From Thomasclavelia ramosa DSM 1402 (GTDB taxonomy: Bacteria; Bacillota_I; Bacilli_A; Erysipelotrichales; Coprobacillaceae): a stretch of 64,000 nt of DNA. Below, in pieces: positions 1 to 6,847 of the stretch. The translations under genes and the position numbers were made by a program. The number at the start of each line of letters is the position of its first letter. The first letter of the stretch is position 1. Location of the stretch: assembly GCF_014131695.1 (NCBI RefSeq), contig NZ_CP036346.1, positions 1,364,001 to 1,428,000 on the forward strand, given 5' to 3'. The notes under the pieces were generated by a model, which did no database searches, was not told where the DNA came from, and was given only the letters and a program-made list of their open reading frames with translations.

Positions 1-672
1 AACAAACCAAGACAGTAAATCAAAAACCTGTGAAGATAAGAAAAGATGTATGCCTTACCTCGGGAGACCTTGTGGACGATGAAGTCCAGTAAACTGTTAA
101 AAACAGTAATGATACCATCGATAGAAAAAGATTTATCACAAGAAGTCTGATGAAGTCATAGTAGTCAGAAATGATGAAGGACTGAAACGTTTATAGAGTG
201 CAAATCACTATAAGCAATATTTGGATAGTTCGAAAGTAAGGATAGCCTAGAACTGGGAAACGTAATCCTAGATGGTAAAAGTAAAGAGAATTTGAAAATG
301 ACTATCGAAAAGGTCAAACAAAATAAAGGAGTACCTGGAATAGACAAAATGACTGTGCAAGAGGTGGAAGAAGCCAAAGGCAATATATAGAAATCTAATG
401 AAATTAAACAAGGCATGTAAATGTAGATTTAGTGAAGATGACATTTATAAGTGTGCAAACACAAGGTTAGGCTGGTATAGGAGAAGTGGAATGAATATAG
501 TCAATTTTATAATATCGCTAAAAGTTCTAAGCATAAAGAAAGGTGATAGACCAGGTTTAGTCTATCACCTAGATTATTATCTTAAGAGTGATATAAATGT
601 AGAGCCGTATACGAGACATGTACGTACGGTTCAATGGGAGAATAAATTATCAAATTTATTCCTTTACCCTAT
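1..672 (+). mobile_element. Group II intron remnant (5' end outside window)
   Basis: The stretch has the look of a bacterial group II intron RNA. Ribozyme-like sequence in the first 280 bases includes the GAAGTCATAGTAGTCAGAAA and ATGATGAAGGAC type segment. A very short maturase reading frame follows, then a canonical domain V at 602-632 (GAGCCGTAT ... GTACGGTTC). A domain VI-like hairpin follows at 637-667 (GAATAAATT pairing with AATTTATTC), and the 3' end ends near CCCTAT at about 672. The maturase is reduced to N- and C-terminal scraps, so the element cannot mobilise itself. The left boundary lies before base 1. The intron identity rests on domain V and the maturase scraps; the exact 3' end is an estimate. 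Confidence 0.82.
298..590 (+). pseudogene. Group II intron maturase (LtrA-like), internally deleted
   Basis: The first frame (298-390) encodes 30 residues containing KVKQNKGVPGIDKMTV, the conserved N-terminal start of LtrA-type reverse transcriptase/maturases, and then stops. Reading in another frame from about 398 to 590 gives YKCANTRLGWYRRSG followed by GLVYHLDYYL, which resembles the C-terminal maturase/D-region end of the same family. All seven reverse transcriptase blocks, including the YADD active site, are absent. About 1.5 kb of coding sequence has therefore been lost by internal deletion. The reading frame that continues to 691 runs through domain V and is not a real protein. An 11-bp perfect hairpin at 541-570 lies inside the C-terminal scrap. 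Confidence 0.72.
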
Positions 673-734
673 TAATGAAATAGAAGTATAAATAACAATT
701 TAATTATTTAAATTTAAGAATTTTTACGATCACT

Positions 735-1025
735 TTAAAACCAATTAGCAGTTTCAGAAGTATGATAATGTATTTGCAATTCGGAAATGTGATAACTTAA
801 CACATTATTATTAAAAAGTGGTTCATGTTTATAAAATTCTTGTATTTCAGTTTCATTTCTAGATTTTATTACAGTTATTGAAGAACTCATATCGCTTTTT
901 AATGACGAAAAGAGTACTTTCCCCGCTTTCATTAAAAGATTTGTATATTTTTGATGCTCTTGCATCATTTCATTTGTCATTCGTTCAGGATGAGTAACGA
1001 TACCTTCGATTAAAAAATACTTCAT
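735..1025 (-). CDS. YCII-related domain protein
   Basis: This small cytoplasmic protein of 96 residues begins MKYFLIEGIVTHPERM, typical of the YciI/YCII-like dimeric alpha-beta barrel family (ferredoxin-like fold, often with a His-Asp pair). No substrate is established for this branch, so the function remains unknown. The start at 1025 is chosen because GGAGGAAG lies 7-8 bases upstream; the longer open frame extending to 1172 would run back through the promoter. An extended -10 promoter (TGTTATAAT on the minus strand, 1063-1071) sits just upstream. The gene is monocistronic: the upstream hit gene ends in its own terminator. Confidence 0.72.
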   Translation of the reverse strand: MKYFLIEGIVTHPERMTNEMMQEHQKYTNLLMKAGKVLFSSLKSDMSSSITVIKSRNETEIQEFYKHEPLFNNNVLSYHISELQIHYHTSETANWF

Positions 1026-1062
1026 AGTTTTAACTTCCTCCAAAGTCAATAATTTTAAATAA

Positions 1063-1071
1063 ATTATAACA
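1063..1071 (-). promoter_or_regulatory. Extended -10 promoter for the YCII-like gene
   Basis: The minus strand reads TGTTATAAT here, a perfect extended -10, about 40 bases before the chosen start at 1025. No good -35 is visible. Confidence 0.55.
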
Positions 1072-1143
1072 TTTAGATTAAGTATCGTCATTTTTTTAAC
1101 TTTTATAATTACAGATAGGATAATCAATTTAAAATGATTTTGA

Positions 1144-1195
1144 TAAAAAAACGCTAAATAAGTAATATACAAGAGTAAATTACTTTAATTTAGCG
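1144..1195 (-). terminator. Intrinsic terminator after hit
   Basis: On the minus strand a long stem (CGCTAAATTAAAGTAAT with ATTACTTATTTAGCG, one small bulge) is followed by seven T residues. It closes the hit transcript. Confidence 0.75.
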
Positions 1196-1209
1196 AAAAT
1201 ATCTAAGTT

Positions 1210-1617
1210 TTATAAGCTGTTTATTTTATTAAAAATATTATCTAAATCAACTTCTTGACTACGATCAGTAAAGTCGATTTTGATTTGATCTGTTTCATTA
1301 TATCTTGGAATAATATGGATATGAAAATGCATAACAGTTTGACCAGCCACTTCATTTGCATTGGTAAGCACATTCGCGCCTTTTGCGTCTAAATTAGTGA
1401 TTATTTGGTTAGTAAGCTTTTTTGTTACTTTGATTAGATGGCTCAAAACTTCTTTATCAACATCTAAAATATTTTGATAGTGTGTTTTAGGAACAACTAA
1501 TGTATGTCCGTTAGTTGTTTGACTCAAATCTAAAAAAGCTAGACATAAATCATCTTCATATACAATTTTACCAGGTATTTCTTTATTAGCGATTTTACAA
1601 AAGATACAATTCTCCAT
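1210..1617 (-). CDS. hit: HIT family nucleotide-binding hydrolase
   Basis: Histidine-triad protein of 135 residues, close to the usual HIT/HINT length. HINT proteins hydrolyse adenosine 5'-phosphoramidates and related nucleotidyl conjugates in the cytoplasm. The N-terminus CIFCKIANKEIPGKIVYED and the C-terminal triad MHFHIHIIPRY are both intact. The start is supported by GGAGG about 10 bases upstream. The gene lies directly downstream of the two PrsA-like lipoprotein genes on the same strand, but a terminator hairpin (1659-1679) separates them. Its place beside secretion foldases resembles the hit-prsA neighbourhood of Bacillus, which supports the assignment of all three genes. Confidence 0.93.
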   Translation of the reverse strand: MENCIFCKIANKEIPGKIVYEDDLCLAFLDLSQTTNGHTLVVPKTHYQNILDVDKEVLSHLIKVTKKLTNQIITNLDAKGANVLTNANEVAGQTVMHFHIHIIPRYNETDQIKIDFTDRSQEVDLDNIFNKINSL

Positions 1618-1652
1618 TTCTATAAGTCCTCCATAATATTATTCTAACATAG

Positions 1653-1679
1653 AAAAAAGATAAGGGGAAACCCCTTATC
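1653..1679 (-). terminator. Intrinsic terminator overlapping the lipoprotein stop codon
   Basis: GATAAGGGG (1659-1667) pairs with CCCCTTATC (1671-1679) around a 3-base loop. The minus strand continues into six T residues. The stop codon of the 286-residue lipoprotein lies in the stem. Confidence 0.85.
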
Positions 1680-2535
1680 CGAAATAATCTTCATTTGATT
1701 CTTTAATTTCATCTTTGATTGCTGATTCGTATACATCAAAATTGTATTTCTTTAAATAATATGTTTCCATTTTTGTAGACATATCACTAACAGAAGCTAA
1801 ATTAGTAATAATTTCATCTTTTAGATCTTTTTTATCTGTATTGTAAACATAAACTACAGCATATTTAGATTCAGATGTCTTAATCACTTTATTATAAATA
1901 CCATCTTTAGTAAATTTATCTAATTTTTTAATAATTTTTGAGTCGACACTGCTTGTTTTAGTAGTGACCATACCAGCATCAGTACCATTGTTTTCAGTCA
2001 TTAAAGTGTCAAAATCACTGCCATCTTTAACTTTATCAATTAAACTTAAGGCAGCTGATTCAGTGTCTAAAGTAATAATTTTTAAATATTTAACTTTGTA
2101 TTCTTTAACCAGGTCATCATAGTTATCTTTAATATATTTTTCTTTAAGCATGGTTTGTTTTACTCCTAAAGTTAAAACACCATCGATATATTCTTGTTCA
2201 GTTTCATAACCATATTGTTTAGCATATTCTTCTAATGAAGTAGTTAAGTTTTCAGTAAAACTTGCAACCTTTTCATTAATTCTAGTTTGCACTGCATCCT
2301 TGTCTGTCAGTTCTTGATCAGCAATATAAGTTAAAGCTAATGAAAGAACTTCAGAACTTCCATATTCTTTTAGTAAATAATGGTAAACATCATTTTTACT
2401 AATTTTAACATCATCAGCAGTTGCAATAGTCTTATCTCCATCTTTTATTTCTGAAGTATAAGTAGTTGCACTAGAAGAACTACATCCGACCAAAAGAGTT
2501 GCAACTATTGCTAAAGGAAATATTTTTTTCTTCAT
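1675..2535 (-). CDS. PrsA-like secreted lipoprotein (divergent foldase)
   Basis: Protein of 286 residues with a lipoprotein signal: a short basic N-terminus, a hydrophobic stretch and the lipobox LLVGC with the modified cysteine at residue 18. The mature part is rich in Lys, Asp, Ser and Thr. It has the arrangement of PrsA/SurA-type chaperones, with a helical N-terminal part followed by a degenerate PPIC-like region around VKYLKIITLDTESA. I cannot see a clear set of parvulin catalytic residues, so it may be a chaperone rather than an active isomerase. The ATG overlaps the stop of the upstream paralogue by one base (TAATG), indicating translational coupling. It would act on the outer face of the membrane, assisting secreted proteins. 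Confidence 0.72.
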   Translation of the reverse strand: MKKKIFPLAIVATLLVGCSSSSATTYTSEIKDGDKTIATADDVKISKNDVYHYLLKEYGSSEVLSLALTYIADQELTDKDAVQTRINEKVASFTENLTTSLEEYAKQYGYETEQEYIDGVLTLGVKQTMLKEKYIKDNYDDLVKEYKVKYLKIITLDTESAALSLIDKVKDGSDFDTLMTENNGTDAGMVTTKTSSVDSKIIKKLDKFTKDGIYNKVIKTSESKYAVVYVYNTDKKDLKDEIITNLASVSDMSTKMETYYLKKYNFDVYESAIKDEIKESNEDYFG

Positions 2536-3533
2536 TAGTTTGTTCCTCCTCGGCTAGTTTCGCGTTCTTTTAAAGCTTCATCAATTACATTATTAATTAT
2601 TTTTTCAGTATTTTTATCATCGTATTTAACATTATAAGATTGATAAACAATATAGCTCATATACTTATCATATGCAATCAATGGAGTATCAATAGATAAA
2701 TCTTTTTTTATTTCTTTTTTTATACTATCTTTATCAGTACTAGTAACTTTTACAAAATAATATCCATCAGTACCTTTTATGGCTTCACTAGTTTCACCAC
2801 TGGCAAGTGCTAATATTTTAGTTTCAACATCACTACCAAATGTTTGTGAAAGACCACTTGTAGTATCTACAATACCTAATTTTCCTTTATTCTTGTTAGT
2901 GTTTGTATCATCAGAGTAATCTTTGGCGATATCTCCAAAACTTTTACTTGAGCTTAATAAAGCAGTGACTTCACTCAATTTTGCTGTTTCATCAGCTGTT
3001 GGATTTTCAACATCAGTCATTGAAACTTTAATAAGACTAGCTTCACGTGGACTTGCTTGAGTGTAATAATCATCGAAAACTTCATCAAAGTTCTTTTCAA
3101 CGTAAGCTAATAAAAAGTTGCATCTTTGATAGACTCTCACCATGTTTTCACGATATTCATCAAGTGAATTAAATCCACTTGAACTTAACGCTGTTTGTAA
3201 TTGAGTTTCAGCATTATCGCCATATTGATTTTCATAGTAAGTTTGGATTTGATCAACTGTTTCATTAGCATCAGTTTCCATATCCTCATCGATTGGGAAT
3301 TTTTGATCCATTAATTGTTGAAGCACGGCATTAAAGTATGAACTTTTTCCACTGGCAGTAGATATTACATCGTTAAAAATATCATCCGCAAAAATATTTT
3401 TATCTTTTTTCCCACTGTTTAAAGAAGCAACTACATATTTCCCATCTTCTTTAACTGTTTTCGAGCTGTTTTGACAACCAGTTAATAAGAAACTAGTCAC
3501 GACTAGTGCCGCAGCACATTTACCTAATTTCAT
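2535..3533 (-). CDS. PrsA-like lipoprotein with parvulin (PPIC) domain
   Basis: Protein of 332 residues with signal peptide and lipobox LLTGC (lipidated cysteine at residue 20). The central and C-terminal part carries the PPIC rotamase pattern: FGDIAKDYSDD, then KGKLGIVDTTSGL and GYYFVKVTS. It is the likely extracytoplasmic peptidyl-prolyl isomerase/foldase for secreted and wall proteins. It is first in a two-gene operon with the downstream 286-residue lipoprotein, and the two are probably diverged duplicates. A good sigma-A promoter, TTGAAA-17-TATAAT, lies at 3566-3594 on the minus strand. Confidence 0.8.
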   Translation of the reverse strand: MKLGKCAAALVVTSFLLTGCQNSSKTVKEDGKYVVASLNSGKKDKNIFADDIFNDVISTASGKSSYFNAVLQQLMDQKFPIDEDMETDANETVDQIQTYYENQYGDNAETQLQTALSSSGFNSLDEYRENMVRVYQRCNFLLAYVEKNFDEVFDDYYTQASPREASLIKVSMTDVENPTADETAKLSEVTALLSSSKSFGDIAKDYSDDTNTNKNKGKLGIVDTTSGLSQTFGSDVETKILALASGETSEAIKGTDGYYFVKVTSTDKDSIKKEIKKDLSIDTPLIAYDKYMSYIVYQSYNVKYDDKNTEKIINNVIDEALKERETSRGGTN

Positions 3534-3565
3534 ATCTTTCCTCCTTATCTTTCCATAACGTTACA

Positions 3566-3594
3566 ATTATACTATTTATCGCATCTAATTTCAA
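3566..3594 (-). promoter_or_regulatory. Sigma-A promoter for the PrsA-like operon
   Basis: On the minus strand TTGAAA (3589-3594) and TATAAT (3566-3571) are separated by 17 bases. The start codon is at 3533. Confidence 0.72.
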
Positions 3595-3632
3595 TAAATT
3601 AGGCAAAAACACATTGCCAATTGTTATTTTAA

Positions 3633-3641
3633 CATAATTTA
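3633..3641 (+). promoter_or_regulatory. Possible sporulation (sigma-K/E-like) -10 element
   Basis: CATAATTTA fits the CATAnnnTA -10 of late mother-cell sigma factors. An AC-containing -35 (ACAC, about 3609-3613) lies roughly 20 bases upstream, and a conventional TATAAT overlaps at 3640-3645. It lies just ahead of two YjcZ-like genes. The sigma assignment is inference. Confidence 0.35.
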
Positions 3642-3669
3642 TAATATGTAGGTGGTAGGAGGGGATTTG

Positions 3670-3750
3670 ATGAATAACTGTAAATGCACTAATGTAAACA
3701 TCTATGTCTTGTTTATTATTCTAGTTATTGTAGGTATCTATTGTATGTAA
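3670..3750 (+). CDS. YjcZ-like membrane microprotein 1
   Basis: A 26-residue peptide, MNNCKCTNVNIYVL then FIILVIVGIYCM: a short polar, Cys-containing head followed by one membrane-spanning segment. This is the architecture of the YjcZ family of small spore-associated proteins in Bacilli, where a variable head precedes a hydrophobic tail of the type FALIVVLFILLIIVG. A ribosome binding site, GGAGGGG, lies 5 bases upstream. It is followed 20 bases later by a second gene of the same type. The family is linked to sporulation, but its molecular role is unknown. The short length limits certainty. Confidence 0.6.
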   Translation: MNNCKCTNVNIYVLFIILVIVGIYCM

Positions 3751-3769
3751 TAAAAAGGAGGCGATTACA

Positions 3770-3847
3770 ATGGCATGCCAAGATAATTCTTTTACATTGA
3801 TCTTAGTTTTATTCATTTTATTAGTAATCATTTGTAATATGTGCTAA
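3770..3847 (+). CDS. YjcZ-like membrane microprotein 2
   Basis: A 25-residue peptide beginning MACQDNSFTLILVLF and continuing as one hydrophobic helix that ends with cysteines. FTLILVLFILLVII matches the YjcZ-type hydrophobic core closely. AAGGAGGCGAT gives an excellent ribosome binding site. It is the second gene of a tandem pair with the microprotein at 3670 and is followed at once by a strong terminator, so the pair forms a roughly 200-base transcription unit. The peptide should insert in a membrane as a single-pass protein. Both copies carry an unusual number of Cys residues for such small proteins. Confidence 0.65.
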   Translation: MACQDNSFTLILVLFILLVIICNMC

Positions 3848-3850
3848 TTA

Positions 3851-3880
3851 AAAAAGGATGTCGCCAAGACATCCTTTTAA
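3851..3880. terminator. Bidirectional intrinsic terminator
   Basis: AAAAGGATGTC (3852-3862) pairs with GACATCCTTTT (3868-3878) around a 5-base loop. It serves the microprotein pair on the plus strand and the hemolysin III-like gene on the minus strand, whose stop lies in the stem. Confidence 0.85.
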
Positions 3881-4548
3881 ATATAAAAAACTATTGCAAT
3901 AAAATGTAAGATAGAAGCTATTGAAATAAATATATGCCAGATTACATGGTTGTAGGGTATTTTTTTATTTGCATAAAAGTATGCTCCGATTGAATACATT
4001 AAACCACCGATAACAATTAGCCAGAGAAAAGCAGCACTAGAATTTTGAATGATTGAAGGCATAAATAGGATGGCTGTCCATCCCATAACTAGATAGATAG
4101 TTAGCGAAAGCTTTGGTAAACTTTTTATTGAAATAGATTTATATAAAATTCCTACTATTACCATTGCCCATTGAATAACAAGGATGATGATTCCCTGATA
4201 TCCTTTAATTAAACACAGAGCAACTGGGGTATAACTTCCAGCGATTGCAAAATATATAAAGATATGATCAAGGATTCTGAATACCTGTTTATGAGGACTG
4301 TCATGATCCATAGCATGATATAGAGTTGAAACAAGAAACATTAAAAAAATGCAAATTGTAAAAACACTAACTCCAAAAGATTGGATAGGACCACCTTTAA
4401 CATATGCATATACAGCACAAGCTGGGATTAGAAGTAACATGATAAATGCCATAATTCCATGAGTTATACAATTAAATAACTCTTCTTTAAAATATGGCGG
4501 AAAGATTCTTTTTATTTTTTTTGTAATTTTATTATTCACTTTTTCCAA
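3877..4548 (-). CDS. Hemolysin III / PAQR family membrane protein
   Basis: Seven-helix integral membrane protein of the PAQR/hemolysin III (YqfA/TrhA) family. Family features seen are FNCITHGIMAF near the N-terminus, the SxxxHxxD-type motif STLYHAMDHDSPHKQ, and HVIWHIFISIASILHF in the last helices. The His and Asp residues are the presumed zinc site. The role in bacteria is poorly defined; membrane-energy or lipid homeostasis has been proposed for the family. I place the start at a TTG (4548) preceded by GGTGATAAAA. An ATG in frame at 4566 lacks a ribosome binding site. The longer open frame to 4623 would have to translate through the terminator hairpin of the upstream gene. Product about 223 residues, normal for the family. 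Confidence 0.85.
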   Translation of the reverse strand: MEKVNNKITKKIKRIFPPYFKEELFNCITHGIMAFIMLLLIPACAVYAYVKGGPIQSFGVSVFTICIFLMFLVSTLYHAMDHDSPHKQVFRILDHIFIYFAIAGSYTPVALCLIKGYQGIIILVIQWAMVIVGILYKSISIKSLPKLSLTIYLVMGWTAILFMPSIIQNSSAAFLWLIVIGGLMYSIGAYFYANKKIPYNHVIWHIFISIASILHFIAIVFYI

Positions 4549-4596
4549 TTTTATCACCCAGTACATACTATAATATAAATTACTTTTAAATTCAAA

Positions 4597-4623
4597 CAAA
4601 AATGATACGCTGCTGCGTATCAT
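4597..4623 (-). terminator. Intrinsic terminator after the AI-2E family gene
   Basis: ATGATACGC (4602-4610) pairs with GCGTATCAT around TGCT. On the minus strand it runs into TTTTTG. It overlaps the stop of the upstream gene. Confidence 0.7.
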
Positions 4624-5702
4624 TCCATAAGCTTTTCATTTTGATGATTTTCTTTATAAACTTGAAAAGTTATTTTAGCACTTACTAATAGTGGCATAGC
4701 GATTACCATTCCCCAAATACCGAAGAGAGAAGAACCAGAGAGAATCCCAAAAAGTACCCACATTATACTCAAATCAATTCTAGATGAATAGATACGTGGA
4801 GTAATCACATATGACATAATCGTCGATTGAATGAAAATCAAAATAAATAAAATAACAATTGTAGTAGTTCCCATTCCTAACGAAGTAATTAATCCTAAAC
4901 AATTCGCAACGATTGGGCCAACATATGGAATAATGGAGCTGGCTCCTGAAACAAACCCAAGAATTAACCAGTTAGGATGACCAATTGCTAGATACATCAG
5001 CATTGTTGTAATTGCTTGAGCGATTGCTCCAATAAAGAAAGCTTTAACATATTGTACTAAAGAAGAATCAATTTCACGTAAATAGATTGGCAATGTTTTA
5101 TCAATACGATATGTAATATTACGAATATGACTACGGATATTTTTAAAATTACTAGACATATAAATTGCTAGAATGATGTAGATTAAAAAATTAGTGACAT
5201 TGATCATAACTTGATTTAAAACATCTATAGTTGTATCTAAAACAACTGAATCTTTAAAGAAAGCATTGACAATATTCTGAATATGGCGCATTAAAGAAGA
5301 AATATCATAATTGAAATTTTCCTTAACAAACACACCAATTTCACCAAGTCCTGAGTAAAAAGCCGGGAACATTTCAGAGATACTTTCATAAATCATTGGT
5401 ACAGCTAAAGAAATTAATAAAGTTAAAATAGCAAAAGCAGCTAAGTAGACCATTGTTACGGCAATGCTTCGTTTAGTAACATACTTTTCAATATAATTTA
5501 TCAGTGGATTTAAAACAAAGGCAATTGTAAATCCGACAATAAATGGTTTAGAAACCAGCCAGATCGCTGATAACACCCCATACCATAAATCACCAGTGGC
5601 AATAATTAATAGTAATATTACTAAAACGATCATCACATTTAATAAAGTATGGGTGATTTTTTTTGATGAAATAATTTTAAATAATGCTTTTAGAAATTCC
5701 AT
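4620..5702 (-). CDS. AI-2E family transporter (PerM/YtvI-like)
   Basis: Membrane protein of 360 residues, the usual length of the AI-2E/PerM family. Seven to eight hydrophobic segments are visible. The C-terminal signature region GASSIIPYVGPIVANCLGLI and the final FGIWGMVIAMPLLVSAK are characteristic of the family. Members export quorum-sensing autoinducer 2 or act as Na+/H+ antiporters or unknown permeases; the substrate here cannot be told. The start is supported by GGGGGTG seven bases upstream. The gene is monocistronic, with a terminator immediately after the stop and a TGGTATATT extended -10 at 5725-5733. It is divergent from the suf operon. Confidence 0.88.
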   Translation of the reverse strand: MEFLKALFKIISSKKITHTLLNVMIVLVILLLIIATGDLWYGVLSAIWLVSKPFIVGFTIAFVLNPLINYIEKYVTKRSIAVTMVYLAAFAILTLLISLAVPMIYESISEMFPAFYSGLGEIGVFVKENFNYDISSLMRHIQNIVNAFFKDSVVLDTTIDVLNQVMINVTNFLIYIILAIYMSSNFKNIRSHIRNITYRIDKTLPIYLREIDSSLVQYVKAFFIGAIAQAITTMLMYLAIGHPNWLILGFVSGASSIIPYVGPIVANCLGLITSLGMGTTTIVILFILIFIQSTIMSYVITPRIYSSRIDLSIMWVLFGILSGSSLFGIWGMVIAMPLLVSAKITFQVYKENHQNEKLME

Positions 5703-5724
5703 TTTTACACCCCCATTACATATA

Positions 5725-5733
5725 AATATACCA
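5725..5733 (-). promoter_or_regulatory. Extended -10 promoter for the AI-2E family gene
   Basis: The minus strand reads TGGTATATT about 25 bases before the start codon. Confidence 0.45.
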
Positions 5734-5874
5734 CAATTTACTAATAATATAAATTGAATTGAATTTCTATTTTAGAAAAATCAAAAATAGTTAAAATGTA
5801 TAAAGTTTTATAATTTTCATCTAAAAAAAGCAATTGGATGTTATGATTAGAATATTATAATAGAGCAAATCTCT

Positions 5875-5890
5875 TGATAATTATCGATAA
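5875..5890. promoter_or_regulatory. Candidate operator in the suf upstream region
   Basis: TGATAATTATCGATAA contains the perfect palindrome GATAATTATC (5876-5885) and a second GATAA. It resembles a weak Fur-type box built of GATAAT hexamers. It lies 70-80 bases upstream of the best suf promoter and also upstream of the divergent AI-2E gene. Whether Fur, an IscR-like protein or nothing binds here is unknown. Confidence 0.35.
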
Positions 5891-5934
5891 TTTGGTCACA
5901 ATGTGGTTATAATATAAATTGTGCTAGATTTTGA

Positions 5935-5964
5935 TTGGAAAATAGTAAAAATTTTTGCTATAAT
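5935..5964 (+). promoter_or_regulatory. Promoter of the suf operon
   Basis: TTGGAA (5935-5940), 18 bases, then TATAAT (5959-5964) preceded by TGC (extended -10). The implied leader before sufC is about 60 bases. A second TATAAT at 5908-5913 is a weaker alternative. Confidence 0.65.
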
Positions 5965-6031
5965 TTATCATTTTATTTGTTTTTTGATAACTTATCTAGT
6001 AGAATTAGTAAGGATAGAAAGGGGCTTAATT

Positions 6032-6847
6032 ATGTCAACTTTAAAAATAGAAAATTTGCATGTCAGTATTGGAGAAAAAGAAATCTTAAAAGGTATCGAT
6101 CTTGTTGTTAATACTGGTGAAACCCATGCGATTATGGGGCCAAATGGTAATGGAAAATCAACATTATTATCAGTTATCATGGGGCATCCTAAATATATAG
6201 TTACTCAAGGTAGTATCTACATAGATGATCAAAATGTTTTAGAAATGAGTGTTGATGAAAGAAGTAGGGCAGGAATCTTTTTAGGAATGCAGTATCCTCA
6301 AGAAATTCCGGGTGTTACAACTTCAGATTTTTTAAGAGCTGCATTAAATGCACATCAAGAAAAACCAGTATCTTTATTTAAATTTGTAAAAGCACTGGAT
6401 AAAAATATTGCTGATTTGAAAATGGATGAGAATTTAGCACATCGTTATCTAAATGAAGGCTTCTCTGGTGGAGAAAAGAAACGTAATGAGATTCTACAAA
6501 TGAAATTATTACAACCTAAGTTTGCTCTATTAGATGAAATTGATTCAGGTTTGGACGTTGATGCGTTAAAAATAGTATCACAAGCAATTAACGCTATGAA
6601 ATCAGATGATTTTGGATGTATTATGGTTTCTCACTATGAACGGTTGTTTGAATTGGTGCCACCAAGTCACGTTCATGTATTAGTTAATGGTAAAATTATT
6701 TTAAGTGGTGGAATTGAAGTAGTAGAAAAAATTGATCAAGAAGGCTATGACTGGGTAAAAGAATTAGGAGTTGAAATCGCTACTGATGAAAAGAAACCGA
6801 TTTTACTTGAAAGTTGTGCCAATAAAGAAAGAATGAAAGCTAAATAA
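6032..6847 (+). CDS. sufC: SufC, Fe-S assembly ATPase
   Basis: ABC-type cytoplasmic ATPase of 271 residues that drives the SufBCD scaffold in iron-sulfur cluster assembly. Walker A GPNGNGKST lies at residues 36-44, the SufC-type signature GFSGGEKKRNEI near residue 145, then the Walker B segment FALLDEIDSGLD and the switch histidine in MVSHYERLF. The start at 6032 is chosen because AGAAAGGGGC precedes it and SufC proteins begin at the first beta strand (LKIENLHV). The open frame upstream to 5921 lies inside the promoter region. The stop overlaps the sufD start by one base. First gene of a five-gene suf operon. Confidence 0.97.
   Translation: MSTLKIENLHVSIGEKEILKGIDLVVNTGETHAIMGPNGNGKSTLLSVIMGHPKYIVTQGSIYIDDQNVLEMSVDERSRAGIFLGMQYPQEIPGVTTSDFLRAALNAHQEKPVSLFKFVKALDKNIADLKMDENLAHRYLNEGFSGGEKKRNEILQMKLLQPKFALLDEIDSGLDVDALKIVSQAINAMKSDDFGCIMVSHYERLFELVPPSHVHVLVNGKIILSGGIEVVEKIDQEGYDWVKELGVEIATDEKKPILLESCANKERMKAK

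Noticed and set aside
398-691. A 97-codon open frame at the left edge as an independent gene
   Set aside because: Its start matches the maturase C-terminus, but the rest reads through intron domain V, so it is part of the intron remnant.
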